Positions 16,619 to 25,939 of a stretch of DNA of 64,000 bases are shown in pieces; position 1 is the first letter of the stretch, and every line of letters starts with the position of its first letter. The stretch lies in the NCBI GenBank assembly GCA_964478075.1, contig CAYZGO010000017.1, forward strand, positions 11,938 through 75,937, read 5' to 3'. Made by a program: the position numbers and the translations under genes. This DNA is from DAOUEX01 sp034430235 (GTDB taxonomy: Bacteria; Chloroflexota; Anaerolineae; UBA2200). The notes below the pieces were generated by a model, which was not told the origin of the DNA, ran no database searches, and saw only the letters and a list, made by a program, of their open reading frames with translations.

Positions 16619-18523
16619 TCACAGCACCTCGTAAACGTAAGTGCGGTCAACGATGAAAGCGCGCTCTGTACCTGGCAGAAAATGCAGCAGCCGATCTCCC
16701 ACGTAGATTGGAAGGTCGTCTAGCGTCAGAGCGTGTCGCAGGCCAGAGGCGGCTGACAGATCCTTCTCGAGCTGTGGCCACGCTGCTCCATAACTGCGAG
16801 CCCCCACCAACACGTAACGCACCCCCCACGTCTTCAGCAGGGCGATGCTTTCTTTGTCAGGAAAGCTCTCCAGCACTTCACGCTGCTCGTTGAAGGCACG
16901 CGGGAAGAATGTACCATAACCGAAACTGATTTTCTTGCCATGCGTACGCATCATGTACAATGACCGGCCAGTCATAGCCTTGGTAATCGGAAACTCCATG
17001 ATAGCGAAATCACCATCCTGCCCAGCAAGCCAGTAGTCCACTGGCCGTGCTTGTACGCTGCAAGTTCCCAGTGCGTAAGGGAACGCAGCGAACTCTAGGA
17101 TTACCAGGCAGAACACCGCTATCGTCACTACCAGGCCACGAGCTCGAAAACGTGCACTAATGCCCTGCCAATTGCATCTCTTGTGCAACCGTTGCAATCC
17201 GTACCCCGCCAGCACGGAAACACCGAAAACGGTGATCAGCCCCAGACGGGCCCACACGCGCATGGCACTGAAGAAAGGCAGATACAGGTACAGCAGCAGC
17301 GTAGGCAACGGCAGGTATATGGCCCCCGCCACTCGCAGACTATAAGAGGAGATTGGATAGAGTGCCAGACGCTTTGTCAGAAACCCCACACCTGTAGTAA
17401 AGATTCGTTCCAACCAGCCCGGCACTGCGATGTACACAGGCGCATTGTCCCAATGCAACGTGGTTCCAAGTGCCATAACAGCGAAGATCAGGCTCAGCCA
17501 GGCGAAAGCCCTACGTGTCCTGCCGTCCTGGCGCCATAAGGCAATGACAGCGAGCACAAGCGGTACTAACCCAAGGTACAAAGCATTCTCATTGATATTC
17601 TGTGCATAGCGCTCTAGCAGCCACGCGCCCCACAGAGGCTGCATTACATTCGGATAGAAGAAATCCAAAGGACTGGCGGAGAACTGATCCAAATAGCGCA
17701 GAGACTGTGGCCGGCCTCCCTCTTTCCATACGCGCGTGACGGGCAGTACAAGGGGGCCAACAAGCACGAGCCCCACGAGCACAAACGTCAGAACACAGCG
17801 CGCGAACTGCTGCTGCCACAGATACTGTCGCCACGGCCTGCCACGAACCAGAACGTAGATCACAGTGGCCAGGCCAAACATGTATGCATAGTACCACGAC
17901 GACAGCGCTCCCAAGGCGTAGAACAAAGCAGCCATGGCCGCCTTCGACAAGCGGCGTTCAACGATGGTTTTGTCAAGGTACAATAGGAGAAAGGGCAACC
18001 ATTGTGTACCCATTAACGGCAAATGCCCTGCTCCTAGGTGTGAAAGACGATACGGGCAGAAAGCAAAGCACAACCCGCTCAGGAACGCTCCCAGATAGCT
18101 ATGAGTATGGTTCAGTACCAACAAGTAGGTACCGAATCCCGATAGCGCAAACGATAGCAGGACAACCAGATTGTAAGCTACGACCTCACCAAACAATATG
18201 GTCAGCGGCAGAGCAGGTATAGCGTTACATAGCGTCGTTTCGGACAAGGCCAGATTGTAACCAAACGGATAGAACATGTTCGGATTGAAAAAAAGCTGTG
18301 ACAAAGCCCTGCCTCCAAAGACAGCTTCCCTGAACCATCGCAAGAGAAACAAGTAGTAGAAGCTGTCCCCTGGCATAGGAGCACCGAGCACGTGATCGCC
18401 CAGGCCGGCGACCAGCGGAAAGGTCATCACCGCACTCAGCGCGACGAATGCCCCCAGTACAACCAAGTGCAAAGCTATGCCACCAGGGCGGCTGCCCTGT
18501 TTCGTTCGCAAGGCTGCGTACAC
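16619..18523 (-). CDS. Large polytopic membrane protein, GT-C/YfhO-like
   Basis: 634 residues with about a dozen hydrophobic helices. After helix 1 comes VAGLGDHVLGAPMPGDSFYYLFLLRWF, then FFNPNMFYPFGYNLALSETTL; the GD-S-Y/F and P-x-G-x-x-L pattern is shared with large membrane GT-C-like proteins distantly related to YfhO. No DE pair is obvious, so the donor site is less certain than in its neighbours. The C-terminal 150 residues are soluble and end with DRLLHFLPGTERAFIVDRTYVYEVL. A GTG start with GGAG nine bases before it is likely. It probably handles a lipid-linked sugar, but the activity is unproven. Confidence 0.75.
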   Translation of the reverse strand: MYAALRTKQGSRPGGIALHLVVLGAFVALSAVMTFPLVAGLGDHVLGAPMPGDSFYYLFLLRWFREAVFGGRALSQLFFNPNMFYPFGYNLALSETTLCNAIPALPLTILFGEVVAYNLVVLLSFALSGFGTYLLVLNHTHSYLGAFLSGLCFAFCPYRLSHLGAGHLPLMGTQWLPFLLLYLDKTIVERRLSKAAMAALFYALGALSSWYYAYMFGLATVIYVLVRGRPWRQYLWQQQFARCVLTFVLVGLVLVGPLVLPVTRVWKEGGRPQSLRYLDQFSASPLDFFYPNVMQPLWGAWLLERYAQNINENALYLGLVPLVLAVIALWRQDGRTRRAFAWLSLIFAVMALGTTLHWDNAPVYIAVPGWLERIFTTGVGFLTKRLALYPISSYSLRVAGAIYLPLPTLLLYLYLPFFSAMRVWARLGLITVFGVSVLAGYGLQRLHKRCNWQGISARFRARGLVVTIAVFCLVILEFAAFPYALGTCSVQARPVDYWLAGQDGDFAIMEFPITKAMTGRSLYMMRTHGKKISFGYGTFFPRAFNEQREVLESFPDKESIALLKTWGVRYVLVGARSYGAAWPQLEKDLSAASGLRHALTLDDLPIYVGDRLLHFLPGTERAFIVDRTYVYEVL

Positions 18524-18537
18524 TGGTATCGCTCCCT

Positions 18538-18894
18538 CTACCTACCCAGCAGCCAGACTCCCAGGACGATGACCAGTACGCCTGCCAAGCGAGTAATGGA
18601 AAAAGCCTCGTGCAGCACAGTCCAGTTGAATATGGCTACCAGGACATATCCCAGCGCAAACATCGGATAGGCGAAGCTTTGGTCCAGCTTGGAAAGCGCA
18701 AACAGATAGGCGATAAACCCGACCCCGTATGATGCGATGCCGGAGAATACAAATGGGTTGAAGAGCATGCGCATCAGAATAGATAGCCTAAACTGCTCAA
18801 TCCCACCCACCTGATTCATGCCCACCTTCATCAGAAGCTGCCCCACCACGGAACAAAAGATAGCAACAAACAGCATGAACATTGGATTACCCAT
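18538..18894 (-). CDS. Small four-helix EamA/SMR-type transporter (ArnE/EmrE-like)
   Basis: About 118 residues with four predicted helices: FMLFVAIFCSVVGQLLMKVGM, FSGIASYGVGFIAYLFAL, SFAYPMFALGYVLVAIFNWTVL and LAGVLVIVLGVWLLG. The pattern fits the small multidrug-resistance/ArnE-ArnF group. ArnE and ArnF turn undecaprenyl-phosphate aminoarabinose across the inner membrane. Its position between GT-C genes suggests it flips the polyprenyl-phosphate sugar that those enzymes use (inference). The ATG at 18894 has AGGAGG eight bases upstream. The drug-binding Glu of EmrE near residue 14 is not seen in helix 1 here, which supports a non-drug role. Confidence 0.82.
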   Translation of the reverse strand: MGNPMFMLFVAIFCSVVGQLLMKVGMNQVGGIEQFRLSILMRMLFNPFVFSGIASYGVGFIAYLFALSKLDQSFAYPMFALGYVLVAIFNWTVLHEAFSITRLAGVLVIVLGVWLLGR

Positions 18895-18906
18895 CAAGTT
18901 GTCCTC

Positions 18907-20487
18907 CTATTCTTGTTGTCTAACGCGCCACACTCGAGTGCGCGGTGCATCCGTCTCGTAGACTAAGGAAAGAGCTGCAGGGTCCTCAGCTTGCCAAGCT
19001 TGTAATGCTGGCTGCAGATACTGCTCGGTCGTGCGCGTCCAACTGAACGCATCTTCTATGACGTACGCCACGCGGTTGTCACGCACCATGTGCATCAGCT
19101 CCGTTGCTTCAGCGGAATACGGGTACTCCAGAGCTTGATGCCCAGTAAGCATGTACAGCAAGTCCGCCTTGCGACACATCACAACGGTAGGCTGCGCGGC
19201 GTCTTGTGCAATCCAATTCATGACCTGCAAGTAGTTGCTCCACTCGGCATCTCCAGCGTAGTATGTGGCTACCGAATGACCAAAGCCGCAGCGCAGGTTA
19301 CGCTGAATATGGCGGGTGTCCACCACCAGAGCTGACAACATCAACACCGTACAAGCTAAGGCCAAGGCATGCTTTCGAATCTGATCCCCAAGTCTCAGCA
19401 CTCGCCGCAGCAAAAACTTGACAGCCACTAGAAAGTAGTAAATGGCAAAGGGAATGATGGGCACAAGCAGCCGGCTCTGAGCCCACAGATAACCGACACA
19501 GGAAGCGAAAAAGAGCGCCACATACCATTCGCTTACGTGTCCCTGTCTGGCCTCCAGGCTAAAGCCGAGCAAAAGCAACACCGAGATCACTCCAACTAAG
19601 GCAATCCCGACGGGACCGAGCAATGCGCCTGCACTCAGGGCATGAGGAAAGAGCACATCGGGCCAGATGTCCAGCGTATAGATGTGCAGATTTTGCGCCA
19701 GGCGAGCCACCCAATCCGATAGGCTGGCTCTTGCCGTACCATAAGGATCACCGGAGAAATACAAAGCAAAGTAACCTCGTCCCAGTCCTACCGAGGTTCC
19801 TGTCGTCGGGAGCAAACTGCTGCGGATAAGCCAGGGTGCCACCAACACCCCCACAACGACTAGCAGCAGCAAGGCATGCTTGAACCTGCGCCGCGTGAGC
19901 AAATAGAGCGCGAATGCAGCGGCCATGACCAGGGCAATGGAGCGTACGTAAAACGTCAGTGCCAACAGCGTGGCCATCCCAATAACAGTGCCATTGTCTG
20001 CCTCTTGCCAGTACCGCTCAAAGAACCAAATGCAGCAAAGGGAAAAGGAGAGGTAAGGAATCTCCGTTCCCACTTCTGCGGCAAAGTGCAGCACGTGCGG
20101 GTTCACAGCTATGAGCAGTGCGGTTATGGTGGCCAACGTGGTGCTACGCCGCCTGAATATGTCATAAGCCAGTGCAGTTGCACCCAGATACAGTGCGAGC
20201 GATAGCAGCTTCATGGGCAGGATGGCAGCCAATAACTGGTGCGCAGTGCCCGTCAGAGCCAGCATCCCGGCCAACAACACAGGGTAGCCAGGCGGATACA
20301 GCGTCATCTCAGGCAAGCGCGGATCGCTAATCATCCTGTAACCGTTGCCCATGACCAACGACTGGCCCAGGATCATGTAAGTCGCATTATCACCAGCCGG
20401 CACCAAGTGCCCATTGAGCAGCAACGTTGCAGACAGCAAGGCCAGCGCCAATATGAAAATCAGTCGGTATTTTGATAGTAGCATCAT
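18907..20487 (-). CDS. GT-C family membrane glycosyltransferase (GT39-like)
   Basis: 526 residues, multi-pass. The first loop has GHLVPAGDNATYMILGQSLVMG (acid at D33) and then PEMTLYPPGYPVLLAG, the PPGYP motif common in these enzymes. The C-terminal part is soluble (DAAQPTVVMCRKADLLYMLTGH, EDAFSWTRTTEQYLQPAL) and resembles the C-terminal domain of the enzyme ending at 8220. It is 12 bp upstream of the small transporter gene, and both are probably translated from the same message. Confidence 0.86.
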   Translation of the reverse strand: MMLLSKYRLIFILALALLSATLLLNGHLVPAGDNATYMILGQSLVMGNGYRMISDPRLPEMTLYPPGYPVLLAGMLALTGTAHQLLAAILPMKLLSLALYLGATALAYDIFRRRSTTLATITALLIAVNPHVLHFAAEVGTEIPYLSFSLCCIWFFERYWQEADNGTVIGMATLLALTFYVRSIALVMAAAFALYLLTRRRFKHALLLLVVVGVLVAPWLIRSSLLPTTGTSVGLGRGYFALYFSGDPYGTARASLSDWVARLAQNLHIYTLDIWPDVLFPHALSAGALLGPVGIALVGVISVLLLLGFSLEARQGHVSEWYVALFFASCVGYLWAQSRLLVPIIPFAIYYFLVAVKFLLRRVLRLGDQIRKHALALACTVLMLSALVVDTRHIQRNLRCGFGHSVATYYAGDAEWSNYLQVMNWIAQDAAQPTVVMCRKADLLYMLTGHQALEYPYSAEATELMHMVRDNRVAYVIEDAFSWTRTTEQYLQPALQAWQAEDPAALSLVYETDAPRTRVWRVRQQE

Positions 20488-20508
20488 CTCGCTAACTGCT
20501 GCAGGCTA

Positions 20509-21975
20509 CTAATGACTCCGAATGCCAAAGAGGTCAACCTCCACGCCAGTGAAGCGTGTCTCTGACACCAATTCGGTGTAGGGAGACATGGTCAGGTAAT
20601 CCTTCAGCGCCAAGTTATTGGTATGACTGAGCACGAGCCAGATACGACTGTAGTTGGGCAGCACCATCCCAATGCGTGCTGCCAGGAGATCACGGTCTGT
20701 CACGCCCCGACTGACGCCCATGCAACGCGCCGAGCCGTGATAGTAATGTTCAAACGGCAACCAGATATCCTCGTCCACCATGCAGATCAAATCGCCCGCT
20801 TGCTCCTCCGCCATTACGTATCGCACTGCTGCACGCCAGTTCTCCTTTTGCTCACGGCGATAGATGTTGGCAACGGGACACAGTGAGGCCAACACGATAG
20901 CCCCAACCACCATAGCCCCCAGAACCCGGCCCGGCATCCTCGCTATCCCTCGTGCCACGATGATGCAATATGGAGGCAAGAAGGGAAAGATGTAACGCAA
21001 CACCCAGAACGACCTGAACTGCGATAGCAGAAAGACCGTGCCAAGGGGCACCACCAAATACAGCAACGTGAATACAAGTCCATCATCTATGCGTAGCGCC
21101 AAATGCCCATGCTTGAAGGTCACCAAACTCCATGCCACACAGAAGCCAAACAAGAGCATCCCGCCCCAATAGAGCAGACGTCCCTCAGCCGTTGTGCCTA
21201 GACTGAAAGAGTACAAGGTGCTCACCAGGTCACGGAACGCCGGTGCGCCATGCCAGGTATCCAGCAGCCCCCACCAAACGTCCGTCTCTCGGCTGAAGAT
21301 ACCCGCCAACCCAATCACAGAGAGCAAAACAACTGCTGCCTGGCTGAGCAGCCAGTGCTTCCAAATGCCCTTCCGAGCATGTCGCCGCAAAAGCAGGTAG
21401 AGTACGTAGACACTCTGAAACGGCGCGAGGAAAATGGCAAAGTAGTGCGCATTCATGGCCATGGCCGTACTGAGCACGTAGGCCAACCAATGCCAGAGCT
21501 TGCCTTCTCGTAGAGCCAGCAGCATGAAATAGGCGGAACAGAGGCCCAGAGATGCTACCAGAATGTACATACGGGCTTCTTGAGAGTACCAGATGTGCAA
21601 AGGCGAGATTGTGAGCAGCAATGCGCTGATCAAACCCACGCGCTCATCAAACAACTGCCTCGCCAAAGCATAGATGGCCACGATAGACCCCAGTCCGATA
21701 AATACAGATAGCGAACGTATGACGAACTCGCTGCTTCCCAGCGGCAGCCAGAAATGCAAAAGCAGGTAATACAACGGCGGAAAGATGCGCTGCACGCTGA
21801 GGGCAATGTGCCAGCCTACACTGTGTCTGGCCACCCATACGCTGTAGGCCTCATCAAACCAAAAGCTCTCAGCCGATAGAGCGTAGAATCTCAGCAACGC
21901 CCCCCCGGCCAGGCTGAGCAACAGGATAGCTCTTGTGTTTCGATTTCGGTCAAGGCGTGCCAGCCCCTCGTGCAT
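20509..21975 (-). CDS. GT-C family membrane glycosyltransferase (GT39-like), tandem paralogue A
   Basis: 488 residues, multi-pass. AESFWFDEAYSVWVAR (D41, E42) gives the catalytic acid pair; FPPLYYLLLHFWLPLGSSEF and SPLHIWYSQEARMYILV follow. These segments recur almost unchanged in the next gene upstream, so the two are tandem paralogues. The soluble C-terminus is about 100 residues. The start at 21975 is five bases after the stop of the paralogue. A second sugar-transfer specificity is likely, but the substrate is unknown. Confidence 0.87.
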   Translation of the reverse strand: MHEGLARLDRNRNTRAILLLSLAGGALLRFYALSAESFWFDEAYSVWVARHSVGWHIALSVQRIFPPLYYLLLHFWLPLGSSEFVIRSLSVFIGLGSIVAIYALARQLFDERVGLISALLLTISPLHIWYSQEARMYILVASLGLCSAYFMLLALREGKLWHWLAYVLSTAMAMNAHYFAIFLAPFQSVYVLYLLLRRHARKGIWKHWLLSQAAVVLLSVIGLAGIFSRETDVWWGLLDTWHGAPAFRDLVSTLYSFSLGTTAEGRLLYWGGMLLFGFCVAWSLVTFKHGHLALRIDDGLVFTLLYLVVPLGTVFLLSQFRSFWVLRYIFPFLPPYCIIVARGIARMPGRVLGAMVVGAIVLASLCPVANIYRREQKENWRAAVRYVMAEEQAGDLICMVDEDIWLPFEHYYHGSARCMGVSRGVTDRDLLAARIGMVLPNYSRIWLVLSHTNNLALKDYLTMSPYTELVSETRFTGVEVDLFGIRSH

Positions 21976-21980
21976 GCCAG

Positions 21981-23465
21981 TCAGCCCCCGCTTCGTGCTG
22001 CCGTCAGATCATAGAGAAGCAGGCTTCCTACACCCCGGAAGTCGCGCTCTTCTACGACCTGAAATCGGCTGTCGAGAACCTGTTTGACGATGCCGTTCGG
22101 ATCGCTGTAGTGCCCACGTTCCCAGACCAACCACACGCGCTTGTAGCACTGTGCAACGTCTGCCACTACTCTCTGCGCAGTATTAGTGGTCACTGGGATA
22201 GGCAGATCCATGTTGATCTCCACGTGACCCTCAGCGTAATAGTCGAAAGGCTTCACATTCCAACGAGGCGAGAAGAGCACAACGTCCCCTGGTCGTGCCC
22301 GTTCCAGAACGTGGAAACTCACCCCACGCCAATCAGGGTTTTGTTCGATGTTCCAGGCATTCCAATAGCCCACCAGCAAGACCAACACTAAGAACAAGGC
22401 AACGGCAATACGTGCCCAGTTCCACCTAAGGCTGTTGATACCGGTAGCCACCAGGATACAATAGGGCGGCAAGAATGGCAGCAGATAGCGAATGGTGTAC
22501 ACGGGTTTCGCCTGCGACAGCAGCCAGGCAGCAAATAATGGTATACCGACGTACATCAGGCAAAACAACACCCCTTCCCGGTCCCGATCGGAGAACAGTC
22601 TGGAGACCGCAGTCAGAACGCAAAAACCAAATAGCACGTAGGCTGCTCGGCGCAACATCACTGGATAGAATTGCCGGTCAAGGCCGATGTTGAAATAGAG
22701 CCACGTATCCATCAAAGCACTAAGCGCTGGCCGTCCCACTGACTTTTCCACCCATCCTCCACCACCAGTGCTTACTTGATGATAGAGAACAGGCATCCAA
22801 GGCAAGAACAGCAAACCAATCGCTAGCTCCGCCCTCAGCCACTTGCGCCACAACTCTTTTGAGTTGCTGCGCCAGAGCCAATAGATCGCAAACAGGTTTT
22901 GAAAGAGAAAAACAAAGAGTGCAAAGTAATGCGTATAGAATGCCAGAACAGATGCAAGCACATAGCCCAGCCAATAGCGTATCTGCTGCCTTCGCAAAGC
23001 CAACAGCATGAAATGGCTGGCCAACAGGCTAAGCATGGTCACCATAACGTACATGCGCGCTTCCTGCGAGTACCAGATGTGCAGCGGAGACAAAGCGAGG
23101 AACAGCGCAGAAAGCGAGCCAACACGCTGACCAAACAGTTCATTGGCCAATGCATACACAATCACAATAGCGAGGACGCCGAGCACGGCGGACAGCGCGC
23201 GAACGACGAACTCGCTCTCTCCCAGGTAAAGCCAGAAGTGTAGGGCGAGGTAATAGAGGGGCGGGTGGATATCCCCAGCAGCCCAGGCGACCACCGAGGG
23301 CAGGCTCATGCGGGCAATAATGATGCTCGTCGCCTCATCGAGCCAGATGCTCTCTTTGCCCAAGCCCACGAAACGTAAAAGCCCCCCGCCCAGCACAACC
23401 AGTGCAAGCAGGCCAGCACCTGTGCGGCCGTGCAGTCGAGTGGCTCTTACCCGACGCGCCACCAT
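21981..23465 (-). CDS. GT-C family membrane glycosyltransferase (GT39-like), tandem paralogue B
   Basis: About 494 residues, multi-pass. GKESIWLDEATSIIIARM holds the DE pair (about D43, E44), followed by HPPLYYLALHFWLYLGESEF and SPLHIWYSQEARMYVMV. It is closely similar to the next gene downstream across the first 200 residues and again at LLPFLPPYCI. The ATG at 23465 has GAGG eight bases before it; a GTG two codons earlier is an alternative. Divergence is greater in the soluble C-terminus, where acceptor choice may lie (inference). Confidence 0.87.
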   Translation of the reverse strand: MVARRVRATRLHGRTGAGLLALVVLGGGLLRFVGLGKESIWLDEATSIIIARMSLPSVVAWAAGDIHPPLYYLALHFWLYLGESEFVVRALSAVLGVLAIVIVYALANELFGQRVGSLSALFLALSPLHIWYSQEARMYVMVTMLSLLASHFMLLALRRQQIRYWLGYVLASVLAFYTHYFALFVFLFQNLFAIYWLWRSNSKELWRKWLRAELAIGLLFLPWMPVLYHQVSTGGGGWVEKSVGRPALSALMDTWLYFNIGLDRQFYPVMLRRAAYVLFGFCVLTAVSRLFSDRDREGVLFCLMYVGIPLFAAWLLSQAKPVYTIRYLLPFLPPYCILVATGINSLRWNWARIAVALFLVLVLLVGYWNAWNIEQNPDWRGVSFHVLERARPGDVVLFSPRWNVKPFDYYAEGHVEINMDLPIPVTTNTAQRVVADVAQCYKRVWLVWERGHYSDPNGIVKQVLDSRFQVVEERDFRGVGSLLLYDLTAARSGG

Positions 23466-23477
23466 GTGCACGTCCTC

Positions 23478-24479
23478 TCAACGCTGTGGGGCATTGCCGT
23501 GCGATGAGAACGGCGTTGGTCTCCACCAACTCCACTCCACGCACCCGCTGCAAGAAGGCACATCATCCAGGCGGCCTTCCAGGTGCTGGCGTCGCAACTC
23601 CACCATCCTGGGGCCATTCCAGGCTTTCATCACGCCGTCTCTGACGTTGCCAAGGGGATTGAGTGCATTATAGTCACGATCACAACAGACCAGCGTTCCA
23701 TCCCAGTAGATGTGAACGTGGTACCACAAGTTGGGACAATGAAAGCGCTTCTCAGGCAGCACAATCTCAGCGGCATCAGCGCGCAACTCGCTTATCTGCT
23801 CTACCTGGTTACCCCAGGAGTCAAACGCCTTGACGTGAACACGATCCACGCCTGGGATGCTCCAAATGCGTCTAAACTGTTCAATCTCTGCGGCGGTTGG
23901 TTCTATCTTGATGATTTGCACGCTGACACGCGGCCCACCATCACGTTTGCTCCTCATCTGGGCAAAACGGAGGATGTTCTCACGCGTTTGTTCGAAACCA
24001 GCCCTGCGCCGCACGCGTTCGTAAGTCTCGCGCGTGGCCCCGTCGAGACAGAGGTAGATGGCACCTAGCCCCGCGTCAAGGATCTTGCGACTGCTCTCCT
24101 CATCCAAGCGCGTCGCATTCGTGGAGATTTCGCTGTGCAGACCGTGGCTGCGGCAATAGGCCATCATATCATAGATTCTGGGATGCAGTAGAGGCTCGCC
24201 CCAGATGTGCAACGTGGTCGTTTGCACGTGAGGTGCCATCTCGTCAACGATCTGCGTGAAAAGGTCATAGTCCATAAACCCCTTGGGACGCGTGACCAGC
24301 CCCAGGCCGGTAGGGCACATCACGCATCTCAGATTGCAGACATTGGTAGATTCCAGGTACATGCGATCAGGATAAGTCATTAGTCTGGTGCGCCCGGTGA
24401 CGTAGGAGAGCCACTTAGCAAAAGAAACAGCCCGATGCCGATACCATTGTATCCGACGTTCGATCCTACTCAGGACCAC
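23478..24479 (-). CDS. Radical SAM/SPASM protein
   Basis: 333 residues. LESTNVCNLRCVMCPTG contains the CxxxCxxC cluster motif, HIWGEPLLHPRIY replaces the classical GGEP, and the C-terminal part has RFHCPNLWYHVHIYWDGTLVCC and SCSGCVEWSWW, the SPASM auxiliary-cluster cysteines. Members include enzymes that modify peptides, sugars and cofactors. The start is a GTG that overlaps the end of the B12-binding radical SAM gene by ten bases, indicating translational coupling; the two enzymes may act in sequence. Substrate unknown. Confidence 0.88.
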   Translation of the reverse strand: MVLSRIERRIQWYRHRAVSFAKWLSYVTGRTRLMTYPDRMYLESTNVCNLRCVMCPTGLGLVTRPKGFMDYDLFTQIVDEMAPHVQTTTLHIWGEPLLHPRIYDMMAYCRSHGLHSEISTNATRLDEESSRKILDAGLGAIYLCLDGATRETYERVRRRAGFEQTRENILRFAQMRSKRDGGPRVSVQIIKIEPTAAEIEQFRRIWSIPGVDRVHVKAFDSWGNQVEQISELRADAAEIVLPEKRFHCPNLWYHVHIYWDGTLVCCDRDYNALNPLGNVRDGVMKAWNGPRMVELRRQHLEGRLDDVPSCSGCVEWSWWRPTPFSSHGNAPQR

Positions 24480-25939
24480 ACCCTCATCTCCCCTGCACGC
24501 AGACTAGCAAACTGTTTGAAAAACCCCAAACGCAGCAACCACCGAGCCATCACCCGCAAGGGTTGAAAACGTGAGACACGCCATAGTATGGGCCCCAACC
24601 TTGATCCGAACGCCTGCCAATACAGGCGCTTTGCTTTACTCCTGGTAAAGGCCCGGTATGCCCTGCGTATCCATCGACTAAGAGCAGCGTCCGAAACCTC
24701 AGAAACGTTGAGAAAGGGCTCAAGTTCCTCGTCAGGGTTGCTGTAGTAGTAGGCACGGGTAAAGTCTCGATTGTACTCCGTCTTCGGTTTCTTGCTAACC
24801 AGCTCGTCCCACAGACGTGTGCCAGGAAACGGTGTGGTAAGGCTAAACATGGCTTCATCCAGGTTCAACTCCGTGGCCAAGTCTATGGTCTGCTGCATAG
24901 TCTCCTCTGTATCGCCTGGCAGGCCCAGCATAAAGTAGCCCTTGACGTGAATACCTGCCTCTTGTGTCCAGCGAACTGCTTGCCGCACCTGATCGAGCCT
25001 GATGCCCTTGCCGATACGCTGCAGAACCTCTCGATTGCCAGACTCAATCCCATAGTGAATACGGCGGCAACCGGCAGTGTGCATTTTCTGTAGGATCTCC
25101 ACATTCACGCGGTCCACACGGCCCAGGCACTGCCAGCGAATGTCCAATTTCTCGGCGATGAGCCGCTCTGTAATGGCCTCCAGTCGCCGCAGATCAATAG
25201 TGAATAGATCGTCAATGAAGTAAAAGTTTCGGATGCCATAGTGGTCAATGACTCGCTGCAGTTCCGCGATGATATTCCCTGGGCTGCGTTGACGATAGGT
25301 CCGCCCGACGATGCCTTTGAAGCAGTAGCTGCAATTGTAGGGACAGCCCCGGCTGGACAATATCGTCACCATGGGCTGCCCTTCGGGCGTACACAGACCG
25401 TAGCGCTTCAGGTCAAACAGGTGACGCGCAGGAAAAGGCAACGCGTCAAGGTCGGCAATCAGCGCCCGATCCGGATTGGAGACAATCTCACCTCGGAGCC
25501 GATACGTGAGTCCATTGATCGTGCTGAGGTCTCTGTTGCCTCCGTCCAAGGCGTGCACCAGTTCCAGGATCGTCTCCTCCCCTTCGCCACGGACCACATA
25601 GTCAATGACGGGCGACTCTGCCAGTACACGCTCCGGGTATACGGTAGCATGGGGCCCGCCAACTATAATGGATCTTCCCAAATAGGCCTTGAGCAGGATC
25701 GCCGTCTCCAAAGCGTTATGATAGAGGCTGGTCATAGCCGTGACGCCCACAATGTGCGGATCAAAAGCACAGACATGCCGCACATCCTCTTCCAGAGGCG
25801 TATCGGGATCTAGACCGCAGTCAAAGACTCCGACTTGATGACCGGCCCGCTCAAGAACTGCAGCCAGATACGCCAGACCTAATGGTGGGTAGTCATTGGC
25901 CCTTTTGTTCCACTTGGGAGAGACAAGAGCGATTCTCAT
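24470..25939 (-). CDS. B12-binding domain radical SAM enzyme
   Basis: 489 residues. Residues 1 to about 140 form a cobalamin-binding-like domain (RIALVSPKWNKRANDYPPLG, IIVGGPHATVYPERVL, VVRGEGEETI). The radical SAM core follows with SSRGCPYNCSYCFKG (CxxxCxxC) and YFIDDLFTIDLRRLE. The DxHxxG cobalamin ligand motif is absent, as in many members of this BchE/P-methyltransferase-like class. C-terminal basic residues (FTRSKAKRLYWQAF) may contact membranes or polymers. The start ATG overlaps the TGA of the HTH gene by four bases. It may methylate or rearrange a lipid or sugar of the glycan cluster. Confidence 0.88.
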   Translation of the reverse strand: MRIALVSPKWNKRANDYPPLGLAYLAAVLERAGHQVGVFDCGLDPDTPLEEDVRHVCAFDPHIVGVTAMTSLYHNALETAILLKAYLGRSIIVGGPHATVYPERVLAESPVIDYVVRGEGEETILELVHALDGGNRDLSTINGLTYRLRGEIVSNPDRALIADLDALPFPARHLFDLKRYGLCTPEGQPMVTILSSRGCPYNCSYCFKGIVGRTYRQRSPGNIIAELQRVIDHYGIRNFYFIDDLFTIDLRRLEAITERLIAEKLDIRWQCLGRVDRVNVEILQKMHTAGCRRIHYGIESGNREVLQRIGKGIRLDQVRQAVRWTQEAGIHVKGYFMLGLPGDTEETMQQTIDLATELNLDEAMFSLTTPFPGTRLWDELVSKKPKTEYNRDFTRAYYYSNPDEELEPFLNVSEVSDAALSRWIRRAYRAFTRSKAKRLYWQAFGSRLGPILWRVSRFQPLRVMARWLLRLGFFKQFASLRAGEMRVWS

